From positions 62,001 through 126,000 of the forward strand of contig DWWP01000058.1 of the NCBI GenBank assembly GCA_019119635.1: 64,000 nt of DNA, read 5' to 3'. Each line of letters starts with the position of its first letter. The first letter of the stretch is position 1. The stretch is from Candidatus Dietzia intestinipullorum. GTDB lineage: Bacteria; Actinomycetota; Actinomycetes; Mycobacteriales; Mycobacteriaceae. Below, in pieces: positions 1-9,675 of the stretch. Both the position numbers and the translations under genes were made by a program. The notes under the pieces are model-generated. The model saw only the letters and a list, made by a program, of their open reading frames with translations. It did no database searches and was not told the origin of the DNA.

Positions 1-108
1 GGCCTGCTGCGCCGCCGCCCCGCGGGGCACCCGGGGGGACCGGGCTTCGCGCTGACCGAGCGCGGCCGCCTGCTCGCGGACGGGGTCGTCCGTGACGTGC
101 TCATCTGA
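1..108 (+). CDS. hemW: HemW-like radical SAM protein, C-terminal end only
   Basis: The window opens inside a reading frame that gives 35 residues ending at TGA 106-108. The tail contains LTERGRLLADGVVRDVL, which resembles the C-terminal winged-helix end of HemW/HemN-type proteins, where a conserved LT..GRLLAD motif precedes the end. HemW is a radical SAM heme chaperone once annotated as an oxygen-independent coproporphyrinogen oxidase. From general knowledge, hemW often sits just before hrcA in actinobacteria, which supports the call. Only the tail is visible, so the radical SAM cysteines cannot be checked. Confidence 0.6.
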   Translation, partial: GLLRRRPAGHPGGPGFALTERGRLLADGVVRDVLI

Positions 109-118
109 TCAGCTGCCC

Positions 119-124
119 TAGACT
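119..124 (+). promoter_or_regulatory. Probable -10 element for hrcA
   Basis: TAGACT lies 34 bases before the hrcA ATG, followed by a strong AGGAGG ribosome site at 142-147. No CIRCE inverted repeat (TTAGCACTC-N9-GAGTGCTAA) is visible in this gap. Confidence 0.4.
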
Positions 125-157
125 CGGGAGGTACCGACACCAGGAGGGGGGACACCG

Positions 158-1198
158 ATGGCCAGCACCACCGACCGGAGGACCGACGTCCTCCGGGCGA
201 TCGTCTCCGACTACATCGCCTCACACGAGCCCGTCGGCTCCAAGGCACTCGTCGACCGCCACGCGCTCGGGGTCTCCAGCGCGACCATCCGAAACGACAT
301 GGCGGTGCTGGAGGCCGAGGGCTTCATCGTCCAACCGCACACGAGCTCGGGCCGGATCCCCACGGAGAAGGGCTACCGGCTCTTCGTGGACTCGATCGAG
401 GAGATCACCCCGCTGTCCCGGGCGCAGCGCAGCGGCATCCGCGCATTCCTCGAGGGAGCGGTGGACCTGGACGACGTGCTGCGGCGCGCGGTGCGGCTGC
501 TCTCCCAGCTCACCCGCCAGGTCGCCGTGGTCCAGTACCCGGTACTCGGTCGCTCGACGGTGCGGCACCTCGAGGTGGTGAGCCTGGCACCCACGCGGTT
601 GCTGCTGGTGCTCATCACGGACACCGGCCGCGTGGACCAGCGGACGGTCGAACTCACCGGACCGCTGCCCGAGGAGCACCTGTCGGAACTGCGCACGCTC
701 CTGTCGGCGGCCGTGGCCGACAAGCGTCTCCCCGAGGCGTCCGAGGCGCTGACCGCGCTCCCGGAGTCTGCGCGCCCCGACATCCGGGAGGCCGCGGAAC
801 GCTGTGTGACCGTGCTCGTGGAGACGCTCGTCGAGCACCCCGACGACCGCATCGTGCTGGGCGGCACCGCCAACCTCACCCGCAGCGCCTCCGACTTCGA
901 CGGCTCCCTGCGTCCGGTCCTGGAGGCGCTCGAGGAGCAGGTCGTGATCCTCAGACTGCTGTCGGCGGCCCAGTCGGTGGGCGTCGGGGGCCCGGCGGGG
1001 GTCACCGTCCAGATCGGCGAGGAGACCCAGGCCGCCGAGATCCGGGGCGCCTCCGTGGTGTCGTCGGTCTACGGTTCCGAGGCCCAGATGCTCGGCGGGA
1101 TGGGGGTGCTCGGGCCCACCCGGATGGACTACCCGGGAACAATCGCCTCGGTCGCTGCTGTTGCCCACTACGTGGGCGAGATCCTGGTCGGCCGCTGA
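158..1198 (+). CDS. hrcA: Heat-inducible transcription repressor HrcA
   Basis: HrcA (346 aa, usual length) represses class I heat-shock genes by binding CIRCE operators, with GroEL as its folding sensor. The N-terminal winged helix spans about residues 1-80 and carries the family signature [17 protein letters not shown] followed by [16 protein letters not shown]-like dimerisation region follows, with a conserved IGEE and a C-terminal GPTRMDYP motif. The ATG is preceded by AGGAGG with good spacing. dnaJ2 lies 51 bases downstream, the usual actinobacterial pairing. No CIRCE element is visible before hrcA or dnaJ2, so its targets, presumably groEL/groES, are likely elsewhere in the genome. Confidence 0.96.
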   Translation: MASTTDRRTDVLRAIVSDYIASHEPVGSKALVDRHALGVSSATIRNDMAVLEAEGFIVQPHTSSGRIPTEKGYRLFVDSIEEITPLSRAQRSGIRAFLEGAVDLDDVLRRAVRLLSQLTRQVAVVQYPVLGRSTVRHLEVVSLAPTRLLLVLITDTGRVDQRTVELTGPLPEEHLSELRTLLSAAVADKRLPEASEALTALPESARPDIREAAERCVTVLVETLVEHPDDRIVLGGTANLTRSASDFDGSLRPVLEALEEQVVILRLLSAAQSVGVGGPAGVTVQIGEETQAAEIRGASVVSSVYGSEAQMLGGMGVLGPTRMDYPGTIASVAAVAHYVGEILVGR

Positions 1199-1249
1199 CG
1201 CACCGTACCCTCTCCCGGAGCACGAAAGTATTCAGACGAAAGGCGACAC

Positions 1250-2413
1250 GTGTCACGCGACTACTACGGGACCCTCGGGGTCGATCGGGGAGCCTCGGAG
1301 TCCGAGATCAAGCGGGCGTACCGGAAGCTCGCCCGCGAGCTGCACCCCGATGTCAACCCGTCGGACGAGGCACGTGAGAAGTTCTCCGAGATCACCGCGG
1401 TGTACGAGGTGCTGACCGATCCCGAGAAGCGCCGGGTCGTCGACATGGGCGGCGACCCGCTCGACAACTCCGCCGGCGGCGGTTACGGGGGAGGCTTCTC
1501 CGGAGGTGGCGGCTTCGGTGGCGGGGGCCTGGGCGACGTCTTCGAAGCGTTCTTCGGTGGCGGTGCGGGCGGCGGATCCCGCGGGCCCCGCAGTCGCGTC
1601 CAGCCGGGCTCCGACGCACTCATCCGCGTGACGCTCGATCTCCAGGAGTGCGCCACCGGGGTCTCCAAGGAGATCGAGGTCGACACGGCGGTCCTGTGTG
1701 AGACCTGCCACGGGAAGGGATCGGCGGAAGACGCCCCGCCGGCCACCTGTGGGATGTGCCAGGGGCAGGGGGAGATCCAGTCCGTCCAGCGGTCCCTGCT
1801 GGGCAACATCATGACCAGCCGCCCGTGCCCCACCTGTGCGGGGACCGGCGAGATCATCACCGACCCCTGCAGCAGCTGCACCGGGCAGGGGCGGGTGCGT
1901 AAGCGCCGCACCGTCTCGGCCCGCATCCCGGCCGGCGTCGGCGACGGCATGCGTATCCGCCTGGCCGGCCAGGGCGAGGTCGGCCCCGGCGGTGGACCCG
2001 CGGGCGACCTCTACATCGAGGTCAACGAGCGTGCCCACCCGGTGTTCGTGCGCGACGGGGAGGACCTGCACTGCACCATCCGCGTCCCGGTCGTGGACGC
2101 GATGCTCGGCGGCAGCGTGGGCGTGGAGACGGTCGTGGGCGAGGACCTCGAGATCGACATCCCCGCCGGTACGCAGCCCGGCCACACCGTCACGCTGAGC
2201 GGCCGCGGCATGCCCCGCGTCCGCGGGGGCGGCACGGGCGATCTCACCGTCCACATGGAGGTCGTGGTCCCCGAGCGGTTGGACCGCAAGCGCCGCGAGC
2301 TCGTGGAGCAGATGCGCAAACTCGACGGCGACGAGGTCGAGGTGGTCAGCGAGGACACCGCCCGTCGGGGTGGCCTGTTCTCCCGCCTGCGCGACGCGGT
2401 CGCGGGACACTGA
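1250..2413 (+). CDS. dnaJ2: Molecular chaperone DnaJ (DnaJ2)
   Basis: This is a co-chaperone (387 aa) that stimulates the DnaK ATPase and delivers unfolded clients. It has a type I DnaJ layout. The J domain includes the HPD motif at residues 32-34. A Gly/Phe-rich linker follows at about 75-112. The zinc domain has four CxxCxGxG repeats with cysteine pairs at 150/153, 167/170, 193/196 and 207/210, and the C-terminal substrate domains follow. Translation starts at GTG 1250 after a GAAAGG-type ribosome site, the only start that gives the [11 protein letters not shown] beginning typical of the family. Corynebacteriales carry a second dnaJ beside dnaK; linkage to hrcA marks this as dnaJ2. Confidence 0.96.
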   Translation: MSRDYYGTLGVDRGASESEIKRAYRKLARELHPDVNPSDEAREKFSEITAVYEVLTDPEKRRVVDMGGDPLDNSAGGGYGGGFSGGGGFGGGGLGDVFEAFFGGGAGGGSRGPRSRVQPGSDALIRVTLDLQECATGVSKEIEVDTAVLCETCHGKGSAEDAPPATCGMCQGQGEIQSVQRSLLGNIMTSRPCPTCAGTGEIITDPCSSCTGQGRVRKRRTVSARIPAGVGDGMRIRLAGQGEVGPGGGPAGDLYIEVNERAHPVFVRDGEDLHCTIRVPVVDAMLGGSVGVETVVGEDLEIDIPAGTQPGHTVTLSGRGMPRVRGGGTGDLTVHMEVVVPERLDRKRRELVEQMRKLDGDEVEVVSEDTARRGGLFSRLRDAVAGH

Positions 2414-2447
2414 ACGCCGTGACCCACGAGCCCCGCCGCGCGGCCCC

Positions 2448-3245
2448 GTGACCCCGCCGCTCTTCCGGGCCGCCGAGGTACCCGAGGTGGGCGGCCCGGT
2501 GGCGCTCGACGGCTCCGAGGGACGGCACGCGGGCCACGCGCTGCGAGTGCGGCCGGGTGAACACATCCGGGTGGGTGACGGTCGTGGTGTGGTCGCCGAC
2601 TGCGAGGTCACCCACACGGCGCCGGGACGCGTCGACGCCGTGGTCACCGCCCGTGACGAGGTCGCCCGGCCGTCGCCCGCGGTGACCGTGGTGCAGGCGC
2701 TGCCCAAATCCGACCGCTCCGAGCTCGCCGTGGAGCTGGCCACCGAGGCCGGCGCCGACCGGATCGTGCCCTGGCAGGCGGACCGCTGCGTGAGCCGCTG
2801 GACGGGCCCCAAGGTCGCCAAGGGGCTCACCAAATGGGGCAACGCCGCCCGGTCCGCCGCCAAACAGTCCCGCCGGCCGTGGGAGCCCGAGATCGGCGAA
2901 CTGGTGCAGACCGCGGGCCTGGTGGCGCTGGTCGACGACGAGGTCGCCGCCGGGTCCGCGGTACTGGTGCTGCACGAGGACGGCGCGGTCCCGTTCGGCC
3001 CCGCCGTCACCTCGTCCGCCGGAGCTGCACGCCTCGTCGTCGTCGTCGGGCCCGAAGGCGGCGTCTCCGACGCCGAGATCGAGGCCCTCACCGACGCCGG
3101 GGCCCGCGCCGTCGTCCTGGGGCCCGAGGTGCTCCGGACCTCCACCGCGGCGACGGTCGCCCTCGCAGCTCTCGGCGTTCTCACCACGAGATGGTCGGAC
3201 CGGCCGACTACACTCGAGCCGTCAGCACCGTCACCCGGGAAGTGA
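2448..3245 (+). CDS. rsmE: 16S rRNA (uracil-1498-N3)-methyltransferase RsmE
   Basis: RsmE methylates U1498 of 16S rRNA in the 30S subunit. At 265 aa it matches the family length. An N-terminal PUA-like segment begins PPLFRAAEVPEVGG. It is followed by a SPOUT trefoil-knot domain whose SAM-binding loops are visible as VVVVGPEGGVSDAE and VLGPEVLRTSTA near the C-terminus. I chose GTG 2448 because it gives the conserved start just before the PUA domain; the longer open frame upstream overlaps dnaJ2 and encodes Arg/Pro-rich shadow sequence. The stop overlaps the phoH start as GTGA (3242-3245), so the two are probably translationally coupled. Confidence 0.93.
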   Translation: MTPPLFRAAEVPEVGGPVALDGSEGRHAGHALRVRPGEHIRVGDGRGVVADCEVTHTAPGRVDAVVTARDEVARPSPAVTVVQALPKSDRSELAVELATEAGADRIVPWQADRCVSRWTGPKVAKGLTKWGNAARSAAKQSRRPWEPEIGELVQTAGLVALVDDEVAAGSAVLVLHEDGAVPFGPAVTSSAGAARLVVVVGPEGGVSDAEIEALTDAGARAVVLGPEVLRTSTAATVALAALGVLTTRWSDRPTTLEPSAPSPGK

Positions 3246-4306
3246 TCGACGTCAGCACCCCAGAGAACTCGTCAGACGACACCGCGACCACGGACGCCGC
3301 GGAGGCGCGCACCGCCGTCCAACTGGATCCGGACCTGGCCATGGCGGTGCTCGGCGCCGCCGACACCAACCTGCGGACCCTCGAGGAGCTGCTCGCCGCG
3401 GACCTGCACGTGCGCGGCGGCACCATGACCATCTCCGGCGACCCCGGTGCGGTCGACAGTGCCTCCCGCGTGGTCTCCGACCTCCTTCGGCAGGCCCGGC
3501 GCGGCGTGGAGATCACGCCCGCCTCGGTCCGCCGCTCGGTGGAGATCCTCGCCGACTCCGGCCCGCTCACGCCCGAGGAGGTCCTGGGTACCGACGTGCT
3601 CTCGCGGCGCGGCGGCATGATCCGGCCCAAGACCGTGGGCCAGAAGCGGTACGTCGACGCGATCGACGCCAACACGGTGGTCTTCGGGCTCGGCCCCGCC
3701 GGCACCGGCAAGACGTACCTGGCCATGGCCAAGGCGGTCGCCGCACTGCGCGCCAAGGAGGTCAGCAGGCTGATCCTCACCCGTCCGGCCGTCGAGGCGG
3801 GGGAGCGGCTCGGCTACCTGCCGGGGTCGCTGCACGAGAAGATCGATCCCTACCTGCGGCCACTGTACGATTCGCTGCACGACATGATGGATCCCGAGAC
3901 CATCCCCAAGCTCATGGCCGCCGGGGTGATTGAGGTGGCCCCGCTCGCCTACATGCGCGGCCGCACGCTCAACGACGCCTTCATCATCCTCGACGAGGCA
4001 CAAAACACCACGCCGGAGCAGATGAAGATGTTCCTCACCCGCCTGGGGTTCGGTTCCAAGGTGGTGGTGACCGGGGACATCACCCAGATCGACCTGCCGG
4101 GAGGGCAGCGATCGGGGTTGAAGGTGGTCCGCGACATCCTCACCGGTGTCGACGACATCCACTTCTCCGAGCTGACGTCACGCGACGTCGTGCGGCACGA
4201 GTTGGTCGCCCGCATCGTGGACGCGTACGCGCACTATGAGGAGGGCCTCGAACGGGGCCGTACACACACGTCCGATCACAGGAAGAGGGAGCACCGCCGC
4301 CGATGA
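3242..4306 (+). CDS. phoH: PhoH family ATPase
   Basis: This is a PhoH-like P-loop ATPase (354 aa). Family members are linked to RNA metabolism and are commonly encoded just before ybeY, as here. The N-terminal 100 residues form a KH-like region ([20 protein letters not shown]). The Walker A motif GPAGTGKT begins near residue 151 and Walker B IILDEAQN near residue 248. GTG 3242 overlaps the rsmE stop, and the last bases overlap the ybeY ATG (ATGA at 4303-4306). The open frame upstream of 3242 is an rsmE shadow. The exact cellular role is not settled for the family. Confidence 0.92.
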   Translation: MIDVSTPENSSDDTATTDAAEARTAVQLDPDLAMAVLGAADTNLRTLEELLAADLHVRGGTMTISGDPGAVDSASRVVSDLLRQARRGVEITPASVRRSVEILADSGPLTPEEVLGTDVLSRRGGMIRPKTVGQKRYVDAIDANTVVFGLGPAGTGKTYLAMAKAVAALRAKEVSRLILTRPAVEAGERLGYLPGSLHEKIDPYLRPLYDSLHDMMDPETIPKLMAAGVIEVAPLAYMRGRTLNDAFIILDEAQNTTPEQMKMFLTRLGFGSKVVVTGDITQIDLPGGQRSGLKVVRDILTGVDDIHFSELTSRDVVRHELVARIVDAYAHYEEGLERGRTHTSDHRKREHRRR

Positions 4307-4785
4307 GTATCGAGGTCGCCAACGAGTCGGGGGTGGAGGCGGACGAGGCCGAACTCATCGACGTCGCCGCCTTCGTGATCGGCCGGATGGACGTGCACCC
4401 GGCCGCCGAACTGTCCATCACCCTGGTGGACAAGGACACGATGGCCGACCTGCACGTGACATGGATGAACCTGCCGGGACCCACCGACGTGATGAGCTTC
4501 CCGATGGATGAGCTCTCGCCCGGCGGTCGCCCCGACCTGCCCGAGCCGGGGCCGGCGATGCTCGGCGACATCGTGCTGTGCCCGGCGTTCGCCGCCGACC
4601 AGGCCGCCAGCTCAGGGCACCCTCTCGCGCACGAGCTGGCCCTGCTCACCGTGCACGGGTGCCTGCACCTGCTGGGGTACGACCACGCCGAGCCGGCCGA
4701 GGAGCGCGAGATGTTCGGGCTGCAGAACGAACTCCTGGCCGAGTGGTACGACCAGCGCGACAGCGCGCCGGCCGGGGACTCCTGA
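4303..4785 (+). CDS. ybeY: Endoribonuclease YbeY, rRNA maturation factor
   Basis: YbeY is a zinc-dependent single-strand endoribonuclease needed for 16S rRNA 3-prime maturation and ribosome quality control. The metal-binding H3xH5xH motif is intact: His118, His122 and His128 within [11 protein letters not shown]. The upstream signature [10 protein letters not shown] is also present at residues 61-70. Its 160 aa are normal for the family. It starts at an ATGA overlap with phoH, and the next gene begins two bases after its stop, so the whole run behaves as one operon. Confidence 0.95.
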   Translation: MSIEVANESGVEADEAELIDVAAFVIGRMDVHPAAELSITLVDKDTMADLHVTWMNLPGPTDVMSFPMDELSPGGRPDLPEPGPAMLGDIVLCPAFAADQAASSGHPLAHELALLTVHGCLHLLGYDHAEPAEEREMFGLQNELLAEWYDQRDSAPAGDS

Positions 4786-4787
4786 GC

Positions 4788-6107
4788 GTGGACGACACCC
4801 TGCCGATGGCCGTCGCGGCCGTCCTCCTGATCCCCGTCGCCGGCCTGTTCGCCGCGCTGGATTCCGCACTGAGCACGGTCTCCGTGGCGCGGGTCGAGGA
4901 GATGGCCAAGGACTCCCGCTACGGGGCCCGGCGCCTGTCGAGGATGCTCGAGGGGCGGGCCCGCTACATCAACGTCGCGGTCCTGCTGCACTCCTTGTGC
5001 CTGGTGGCGGCGGCCGTGCTGTTCACCGTGGTCTTCACCGACGTCATCGGCTCGACCGGCTGGGCGCTGACCACGGCGATCCTCGTCACGACCGTGGCGA
5101 CCTACGTCGTGGCCGGCGTCGGCCCGCGCACCCTCGGACGACAGCACGCCTATTCGCTGTCGCTGTTCGCGGCGACCCCGATGCGCATCGTGGGGACGGT
5201 CCTGGGGCCGGTGGCCACGCTGCTGGTCGGCGTCGGCAACGCCGTCACCCCGGGCGGTGGCTTCCGCAACGGTCCGTTCGCCTCCGAGATCGAACTCCTC
5301 GAGATCGTCGACATGGCCCGCGAGCGCGGGGTCGTGGCGGACGGCGAGTCACGAATGATCCAGTCCGTGGTGGAGTTGGGCGGCACCACCGCGCGGGAGG
5401 TCATGACGCCGCGACCGGAGATGGTGTGGATCGAGGTGGACAAGACCGTCGGGCAGGCCAGCCGGCTGGCGGTCCGGTCCGGGTACTCGCGCATCCCGGT
5501 GGTCGGCGAGAACGCCGACGACGTGGTGGGGGTGCTGTACCTGCGCGACCTGGTGGCGCGGCTCGACGACCCGGACGGGCGCGCCGCGGCGGTCTCCGAC
5601 GTCATGCGTCCGGCCATGTTCGTGCCGGACGCCAAACGCATCGACGACCTCCTGGCCGAGATGCAGCGGGAACACAATCACCTCGCGGTGCTCGTGGACG
5701 AGTACGGCGGGATCGCCGGCCTGGTGTCGATCGAGGACATCCTCGAGGAGATCGTGGGCGAGATCGTCGACGAGTACGACACCACCGAGGTGGCGCCCGT
5801 CGAAGACCTCCGGGACGGCCGGTACCGGCTCTCGGCGCGGCTCGGACTGGACGAGCTGGCCGAGCTGTTCGACGTGGACTTCCCCGACGAGGTCGGCGAG
5901 GAGGTCGAGACGGTGGGCGGGCTGCTCGCGCTCGAGCTGGGCCGGGTCCCCCTGCCCGGGGCGCACGTGACGTCCTCGGGGATCGACCTGCGGGCCGAGG
6001 GCGGCCACGACCGTCGGGGCAGGATCAAAGTGGTCACCGTGGTGGCCGCCCGCGCCGGATCCGACCGGGACGGCGCCACGGAGAACGACGACGAGGAGAT
6101 CCGATGA
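4788..6107 (+). CDS. CNNM/HlyC-CorC family membrane protein with CBS domains
   Basis: This 439-residue hemolysin-type protein is orthologous by position to M. tuberculosis Rv2366c. It has an N-terminal DUF21/CNNM transmembrane domain (residues 1 to about 190, hydrophobic segments beginning [18 protein letters not shown]), then a CBS pair (about 205-330) and a C-terminal CorC_HlyC domain (about 345-430). The family is implicated in divalent cation, mainly Mg2+/Co2+, export or homeostasis; the substrate here is inferred. GTG 4788 is chosen because it places the first membrane segment right at the N-terminus. The stop overlaps the era start as ATGA (6104-6107). Confidence 0.9.
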   Translation: MDDTLPMAVAAVLLIPVAGLFAALDSALSTVSVARVEEMAKDSRYGARRLSRMLEGRARYINVAVLLHSLCLVAAAVLFTVVFTDVIGSTGWALTTAILVTTVATYVVAGVGPRTLGRQHAYSLSLFAATPMRIVGTVLGPVATLLVGVGNAVTPGGGFRNGPFASEIELLEIVDMARERGVVADGESRMIQSVVELGGTTAREVMTPRPEMVWIEVDKTVGQASRLAVRSGYSRIPVVGENADDVVGVLYLRDLVARLDDPDGRAAAVSDVMRPAMFVPDAKRIDDLLAEMQREHNHLAVLVDEYGGIAGLVSIEDILEEIVGEIVDEYDTTEVAPVEDLRDGRYRLSARLGLDELAELFDVDFPDEVGEEVETVGGLLALELGRVPLPGAHVTSSGIDLRAEGGHDRRGRIKVVTVVAARAGSDRDGATENDDEEIR

Positions 6108-7012
6108 ACACACCCGAGGGGTTCCGCAGTGGGTTCGTCAGCTTTGTCGGTCGACCCAACACCGGCAAATCCACGCTGACCAACGCGCTGGTGGGGGAGA
6201 AGATCGCCATCACCTCGTCGCGTCCGCAGACCACGCGCCACGCGATCCGCGGTCTGGTCCACCGGCCCGACTCCCAGATCATCCTGGTGGACACCCCGGG
6301 GCTCCACCGGCCACGGACGCTGCTGGGGGAGCGGCTCAACGCGCTCGTGGAGGACACGTACACGGAGGTCGACCTCATCGGCATGTGCTTCCCGGCCGGG
6401 GAGCGGATCGGGCCCGGCGACCGGTGGATCCTCGACCAGGTCCGCAGTCTCTGCCCGACCACACCGCTGGTGGGCATCGTCACCAAGATCGATGCCGTGT
6501 CCAAGCAGAAGGTGGTGGAGCAGCTCGTCGCCGTCTCGGAGTTCCTGGGCACGGACTGCGAGGTGGTCCCGGTCTCCGCGACCGCGGGGGAGCAGGTGGA
6601 CGTGGTGGCCGACGTGATCGCCTCCCTCCTCCCCGAGGGGCCGCGCTTCTACCCGGAGGACATGGTGACGGAGGAGTCCGACGAGTCCCGCATGTCCGAG
6701 CTGATCCGTGAGGCCGCGCTCGAGGGCGTCCGCGACGAGCTCCCGCACTCGATCGCGGTGACGATCGAGGAGGTCCTGCCGCACGAGGGCCGACAGGACA
6801 TGGTGGACGTCCACGCGACCGTCTACGTGGAGCGGCAGAGCCAGAAGGCGATCGTCCTGGGCACGGGCGGCTCCCGCATGCGGGAGGTCGGGACGCGTGC
6901 CCGTGCGGGCATCGAGGAACTCCTGGGCACCCGGGTGTACCTGGACCTGCACGTCAAGGTCCTCAAGGAGTGGCAGCGCGACCCCAAATCCCTCGGCCGT
7001 CTCGGTTTCTGA
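6104..7012 (+). CDS. era: GTPase Era
   Basis: Era (302 aa) is an essential GTPase that binds the 3-prime end of 16S rRNA and assists 30S assembly. G1 is GRPNTGKST at residues 15-23, G3 is DTPG near 63-66 and G4 is TKID. The C-terminal KH domain shows [11 protein letters not shown], in place of the more usual GKGG. It follows ybeY and the CNNM gene with a 4-base overlap, so ribosome maturation functions are clustered in this operon. The ATG at 6104 is preceded by GAGGAGA. A 98-base gap separates it from recO. Confidence 0.95.
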   Translation: MNTPEGFRSGFVSFVGRPNTGKSTLTNALVGEKIAITSSRPQTTRHAIRGLVHRPDSQIILVDTPGLHRPRTLLGERLNALVEDTYTEVDLIGMCFPAGERIGPGDRWILDQVRSLCPTTPLVGIVTKIDAVSKQKVVEQLVAVSEFLGTDCEVVPVSATAGEQVDVVADVIASLLPEGPRFYPEDMVTEESDESRMSELIREAALEGVRDELPHSIAVTIEEVLPHEGRQDMVDVHATVYVERQSQKAIVLGTGGSRMREVGTRARAGIEELLGTRVYLDLHVKVLKEWQRDPKSLGRLGF

Positions 7013-7110
7013 CCGGCGCTGCGGGGGTGCGCCCGCCGTCGCGGGTGAGACGATGGGGACGCAAGGCACCAGGATGACGCTGTCGGGCCGGAGCAGGGAG
7101 GAGGGCGCTG

Positions 7111-7908
7111 ATGCACCCGTTCACCGACGCCGCCCTCGTCGTGCGCACCTACGACCTCGGTGAGGCCGACCGGATCGTCACCCTGCTCACGGAACACCAC
7201 GGCCTCGTCCGGGCGGTGGCGCGCGCCGTCCGGCGCACGCGCTCCCGCATGGGCGCGAGCCTGGAGTCGTTCGCGGTGGTCCGGGTGCAGGTCGCCCCGG
7301 GACGCGGGCGCAACGGCCTGGGGACCGTCCGGCAGGCCACCAGCATCGATTCGCTCGCCCGGCCGCTCGTGTCGGATTACCCGAGCTACACCTCCGGCTG
7401 CGTGGTCCTCGAGACCGCGGAACGGCTCGCGGGCGAGGAGGGGGCGCCGACCCCGAGGCTGCTCGGCCTGGCCGTCGGGGCCCTGCGGTCCCTGGCGGAA
7501 CGACGCCGTGAACCGGGTCTGGTCGCCGACGCCTTCCTCCTGCGCGCCATGGCCGCCTCCGGCTGGGAGCCCGTCCTGGACTGCTGCGTGCTCTGCGGGG
7601 TCGCGGGTGCGCAGCGGGCGTTCCACGTGCCCTCCGGTGGAACCGTGTGCGTGCACTGCCGCCCGCAGGGGTGCGCGATGCTCTCGCCCGGGGTGGTCGA
7701 GCACCTGTCGGCTCTTCGCGCCGGGGAGTGGGACGCCGTCGCCGTCTCCTCGCCGGCCGTCGCCCGCCAGGCCTCCGGGATCGCCGCGGCGCACCTGCAG
7801 TGGCACCTCGAACGCGACCTGCGCAGCCTCCCCCTCGTCGACCGCGGCGAGGCCGGCCCAGCCCACCGACCAGAGGAGCCCCGTGCCCGGTCTGCCCAGA
7901 TTTCGTAA
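7111..7908 (+). CDS. recO: DNA repair protein RecO
   Basis: RecO (265 aa) acts in RecF-pathway recombination and loads RecA onto SSB-coated DNA. An N-terminal OB fold (residues 1 to about 80, [20 protein letters not shown]) is followed by an alpha-helical domain holding a zinc site of two Cys pairs, CVLC and CVHC, separated by about 20 residues. GGAGGAG lies just before the ATG. The 3-prime end overlaps uppS by 26 bases, so the two are probably coupled. The era-recO-uppS order is that of M. tuberculosis, without the amidase gene that can intervene there. Confidence 0.93.
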   Translation: MHPFTDAALVVRTYDLGEADRIVTLLTEHHGLVRAVARAVRRTRSRMGASLESFAVVRVQVAPGRGRNGLGTVRQATSIDSLARPLVSDYPSYTSGCVVLETAERLAGEEGAPTPRLLGLAVGALRSLAERRREPGLVADAFLLRAMAASGWEPVLDCCVLCGVAGAQRAFHVPSGGTVCVHCRPQGCAMLSPGVVEHLSALRAGEWDAVAVSSPAVARQASGIAAAHLQWHLERDLRSLPLVDRGEAGPAHRPEEPRARSAQIS

Positions 7909-8707
7909 GCGCACCGACCCCCGCAGGGGCGCCGCAGCACCGACGGTGAGGCCGCCCACCCCGCACCCGTCCGGGGCGACGCCGCCGGAGATCCCCGCCG
8001 AGTTCGTCCCCCGGCACGTGGCACTGGTCATGGACGGCAATGGTCGGTGGGCGCAGGAGCGAGGTCTGGCGCGCACCGAGGGCCACAAGCAGGGCGAGGC
8101 CGTGCTCATGGACGTGGTGCAGGGGTGCATCGAGATGGGGGTCCCGTACCTCTCGGCGTACGCGTTCTCCACCGAGAACTGGAAGCGCAGCCCCGACGAG
8201 GTGCGTTTCCTCATGGGCTTCAACCGGGATGTGTTGCGCCGTCGCCGCGACGAGATGCACGAACTCGGCGTCCGGGTCCGCTGGGCCGGCCGCCGGCCCC
8301 GGCTGTGGGGATCGGTCATCTCCGAGCTCGAGGAGGCCGAGGAGCTGACCCGCGACAACACGGTGATGACCCTGGCGATGTGCGTCAACTACGGCGGGAG
8401 GGCCGAGATCGTCGACGCGGCCCGGGAGTTCGCGCGCCGCGTGGCGGCCGGCGAGGCGTCCGCCGACGAGCTGACGGAGGAGCGGTTCATCGAGTTCCTC
8501 GACGAGCCGGACATGCCGGACGTCGACCTGTTCCTGCGCCCGTCGGGCGAGCTGCGCACCTCCAATTTCCTGCTGTGGCAGAGCGCCTACGCCGAGTTCG
8601 TCTTCCAGGACACGCTCTTCCCCGACTTCGACCGCCGCGACCTGTGGGCGGCGTGCCTCGACTATGCCCGGCGTGACCGCCGCTTCGGGGGCGTGGCGGG
8701 CGCCTGA
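7883..8707 (+). CDS. uppS: Isoprenyl (decaprenyl/undecaprenyl) diphosphate synthase
   Basis: This cis-prenyltransferase (274 aa) makes the polyprenyl diphosphate lipid carrier for peptidoglycan and arabinogalactan synthesis. The catalytic Asp51 lies in MDGNGRWAQ, and the [18 protein letters not shown] segment carries further conserved substrate-binding residues. By position it matches M. tuberculosis Rv2361c, which makes decaprenyl diphosphate; product chain length cannot be read from sequence. GTG 7883 is chosen because of the AGAGGAG ribosome site just upstream and because it yields a typical short basic N-terminus. The gene ends 8 bases before the convergent zur gene. Confidence 0.94.
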   Translation: MPGLPRFRKRTDPRRGAAAPTVRPPTPHPSGATPPEIPAEFVPRHVALVMDGNGRWAQERGLARTEGHKQGEAVLMDVVQGCIEMGVPYLSAYAFSTENWKRSPDEVRFLMGFNRDVLRRRRDEMHELGVRVRWAGRRPRLWGSVISELEEAEELTRDNTVMTLAMCVNYGGRAEIVDAAREFARRVAAGEASADELTEERFIEFLDEPDMPDVDLFLRPSGELRTSNFLLWQSAYAEFVFQDTLFPDFDRRDLWAACLDYARRDRRFGGVAGA

Positions 8708-8715
8708 GCGCCCCG

Positions 8716-9135
8716 TCAGCGGGAGGTGTCGCGCGCGGCGCAGTCCGCGCACAGGCCGAACAGCTCGATCGAGTGGGTGACCTGGCTGAACCCGTGGGCG
8801 CCGGCCGCGCGCTGCGCCCATTCCTCCATGCCGGGCTCCACGACCTCGACCGTGTACCCGCAGTCGCGGCACACCAGGTGATGGTGGCTGGAGTCGGAGC
8901 ACTTGCGGAAGATCAGCTCACCCGAGTCGGTACGCAGCACGTCCACGGCCCCGGCGTCGGACATGGACTGCAGGGTGCGGTAGACGGTCGTGAGGCCGAT
9001 GGTGTCGCCGCGCTCCCGGAGCTCGGCGTGCAGGTCCTGGGCGGAGCGGAAGCCCTTGGACTCGTCGAGCAGCGCGGTGATCGCACTGCGTTGACGCGTC
9101 GAGCGGACCCCGATCGACCCCTTCGTCGTCGTCAC
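8716..9135 (-). CDS. zur: Zinc uptake regulator Zur (Fur family)
   Basis: Fur-family repressor (139 aa) that shuts down zinc uptake and alternative ribosomal proteins when zinc is bound. The winged helix holds [17 protein letters not shown]. The metal region has [17 protein letters not shown] followed by a second CxxC pair in LCADC near the C-terminus, so the structural zinc site is intact. It lies 6 bases downstream of smtB on the same strand, the arrangement of M. tuberculosis Rv2358-furB, where SmtB derepresses zur at high zinc. Zur rather than Fur is inferred from this context. Confidence 0.92.
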   Translation of the reverse strand: MTTTKGSIGVRSTRQRSAITALLDESKGFRSAQDLHAELRERGDTIGLTTVYRTLQSMSDAGAVDVLRTDSGELIFRKCSDSSHHHLVCRDCGYTVEVVEPGMEEWAQRAAGAHGFSQVTHSIELFGLCADCAARDTSR

Positions 9136-9141
9136 CGTCGA

Positions 9142-9537
9142 TCACTCCTCTCGGGCATGGCCCACCGCGGCCTCGACGATACGCAGGAGGTGGTCGTCGA
9201 TCAGTTCGTAGTGGATCTCCCGCCCCCGACGCCGTGCCGACACGACGTGCGAGGCCTTGAGGACGCGGAGGTGCTGACTGACCAGCGGCTGGGTCACGCC
9301 GAGTGCGTCGACGAGCTCGTGGACGCACCGCGGACCCTCCCGCAGCTGCAGCACGATCCCGATGCGCAGCGGCGCGGACAGGGCCCGGAGGAGCTCGCCG
9401 GCCGCGGCCAGCACGGCGTCGGGCGGGAGCGGGACGGGGGCGACATCGGTGCCGTGCTCGTGGAGGCAGGCCACGTGCTCCGCCGCTGTCGCCGTCTCCG
9501 CCCCGGCTCCGGCCGCCGCCTCGTGTCCAGATGTCAT
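9142..9537 (-). CDS. smtB: ArsR/SmtB family zinc-sensing repressor
   Basis: Metal-sensing winged-helix repressor (131 aa). The recognition helix region reads [14 protein letters not shown]. Two metal sites of the SmtB type are suggested: an N-terminal alpha3N-like CLHEHG motif, and a C-terminal alpha5-like cluster in [17 protein letters not shown] with Asp/His and His/Glu pairs. I start at ATG 9537 (MTSGHE); the longer frame to 9642 runs through the promoter region. It forms a two-gene operon with zur and is divergent from glyS. Autoregulation through the dyad at 9587-9627 is possible. Confidence 0.9.
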   Translation of the reverse strand: MTSGHEAAAGAGAETATAAEHVACLHEHGTDVAPVPLPPDAVLAAAGELLRALSAPLRIGIVLQLREGPRCVHELVDALGVTQPLVSQHLRVLKASHVVSARRRGREIHYELIDDHLLRIVEAAVGHAREE

Positions 9538-9586
9538 CGGTGCACCTTCCGCGCGCCGCGCGACGGCGCCGTCGAGGGTAGGGACC

Positions 9587-9627
9587 CCCAGTATCCCAGA
9601 CGTGCGGGGCGCACCGGATACCCTGGG
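9587..9627. promoter_or_regulatory. Divergent smtB/glyS promoter region with imperfect dyad
   Basis: CCCAGTATCC (9587-9596) and GGATACCCTGGG (9616-9627) form an imperfect inverted repeat. The right arm contains TACCCT (9619-9624), a plausible -10 for glyS. The left arm read on the - strand contains GATACT, a plausible -10 for smtB-zur. A regulator bound here could affect both directions. Confidence 0.4.
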
Positions 9628-9675
9628 AGCCGTTACCCGCACCGCCGTTCCGACTCACCAAGGGAGAACCCCAGC

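Noticed and set aside
109-1249. CIRCE operator near hrcA or dnaJ2
   Set aside because: No TTAGCACTC-N9-GAGTGCTAA or close variant is visible in the gaps before either gene.
1253-3187. 644-residue - strand frame opposite dnaJ2 and rsmE
   Set aside because: It is a codon-bias shadow of well-supported + strand genes; composition is Arg/Ala/Thr-rich with no domain.
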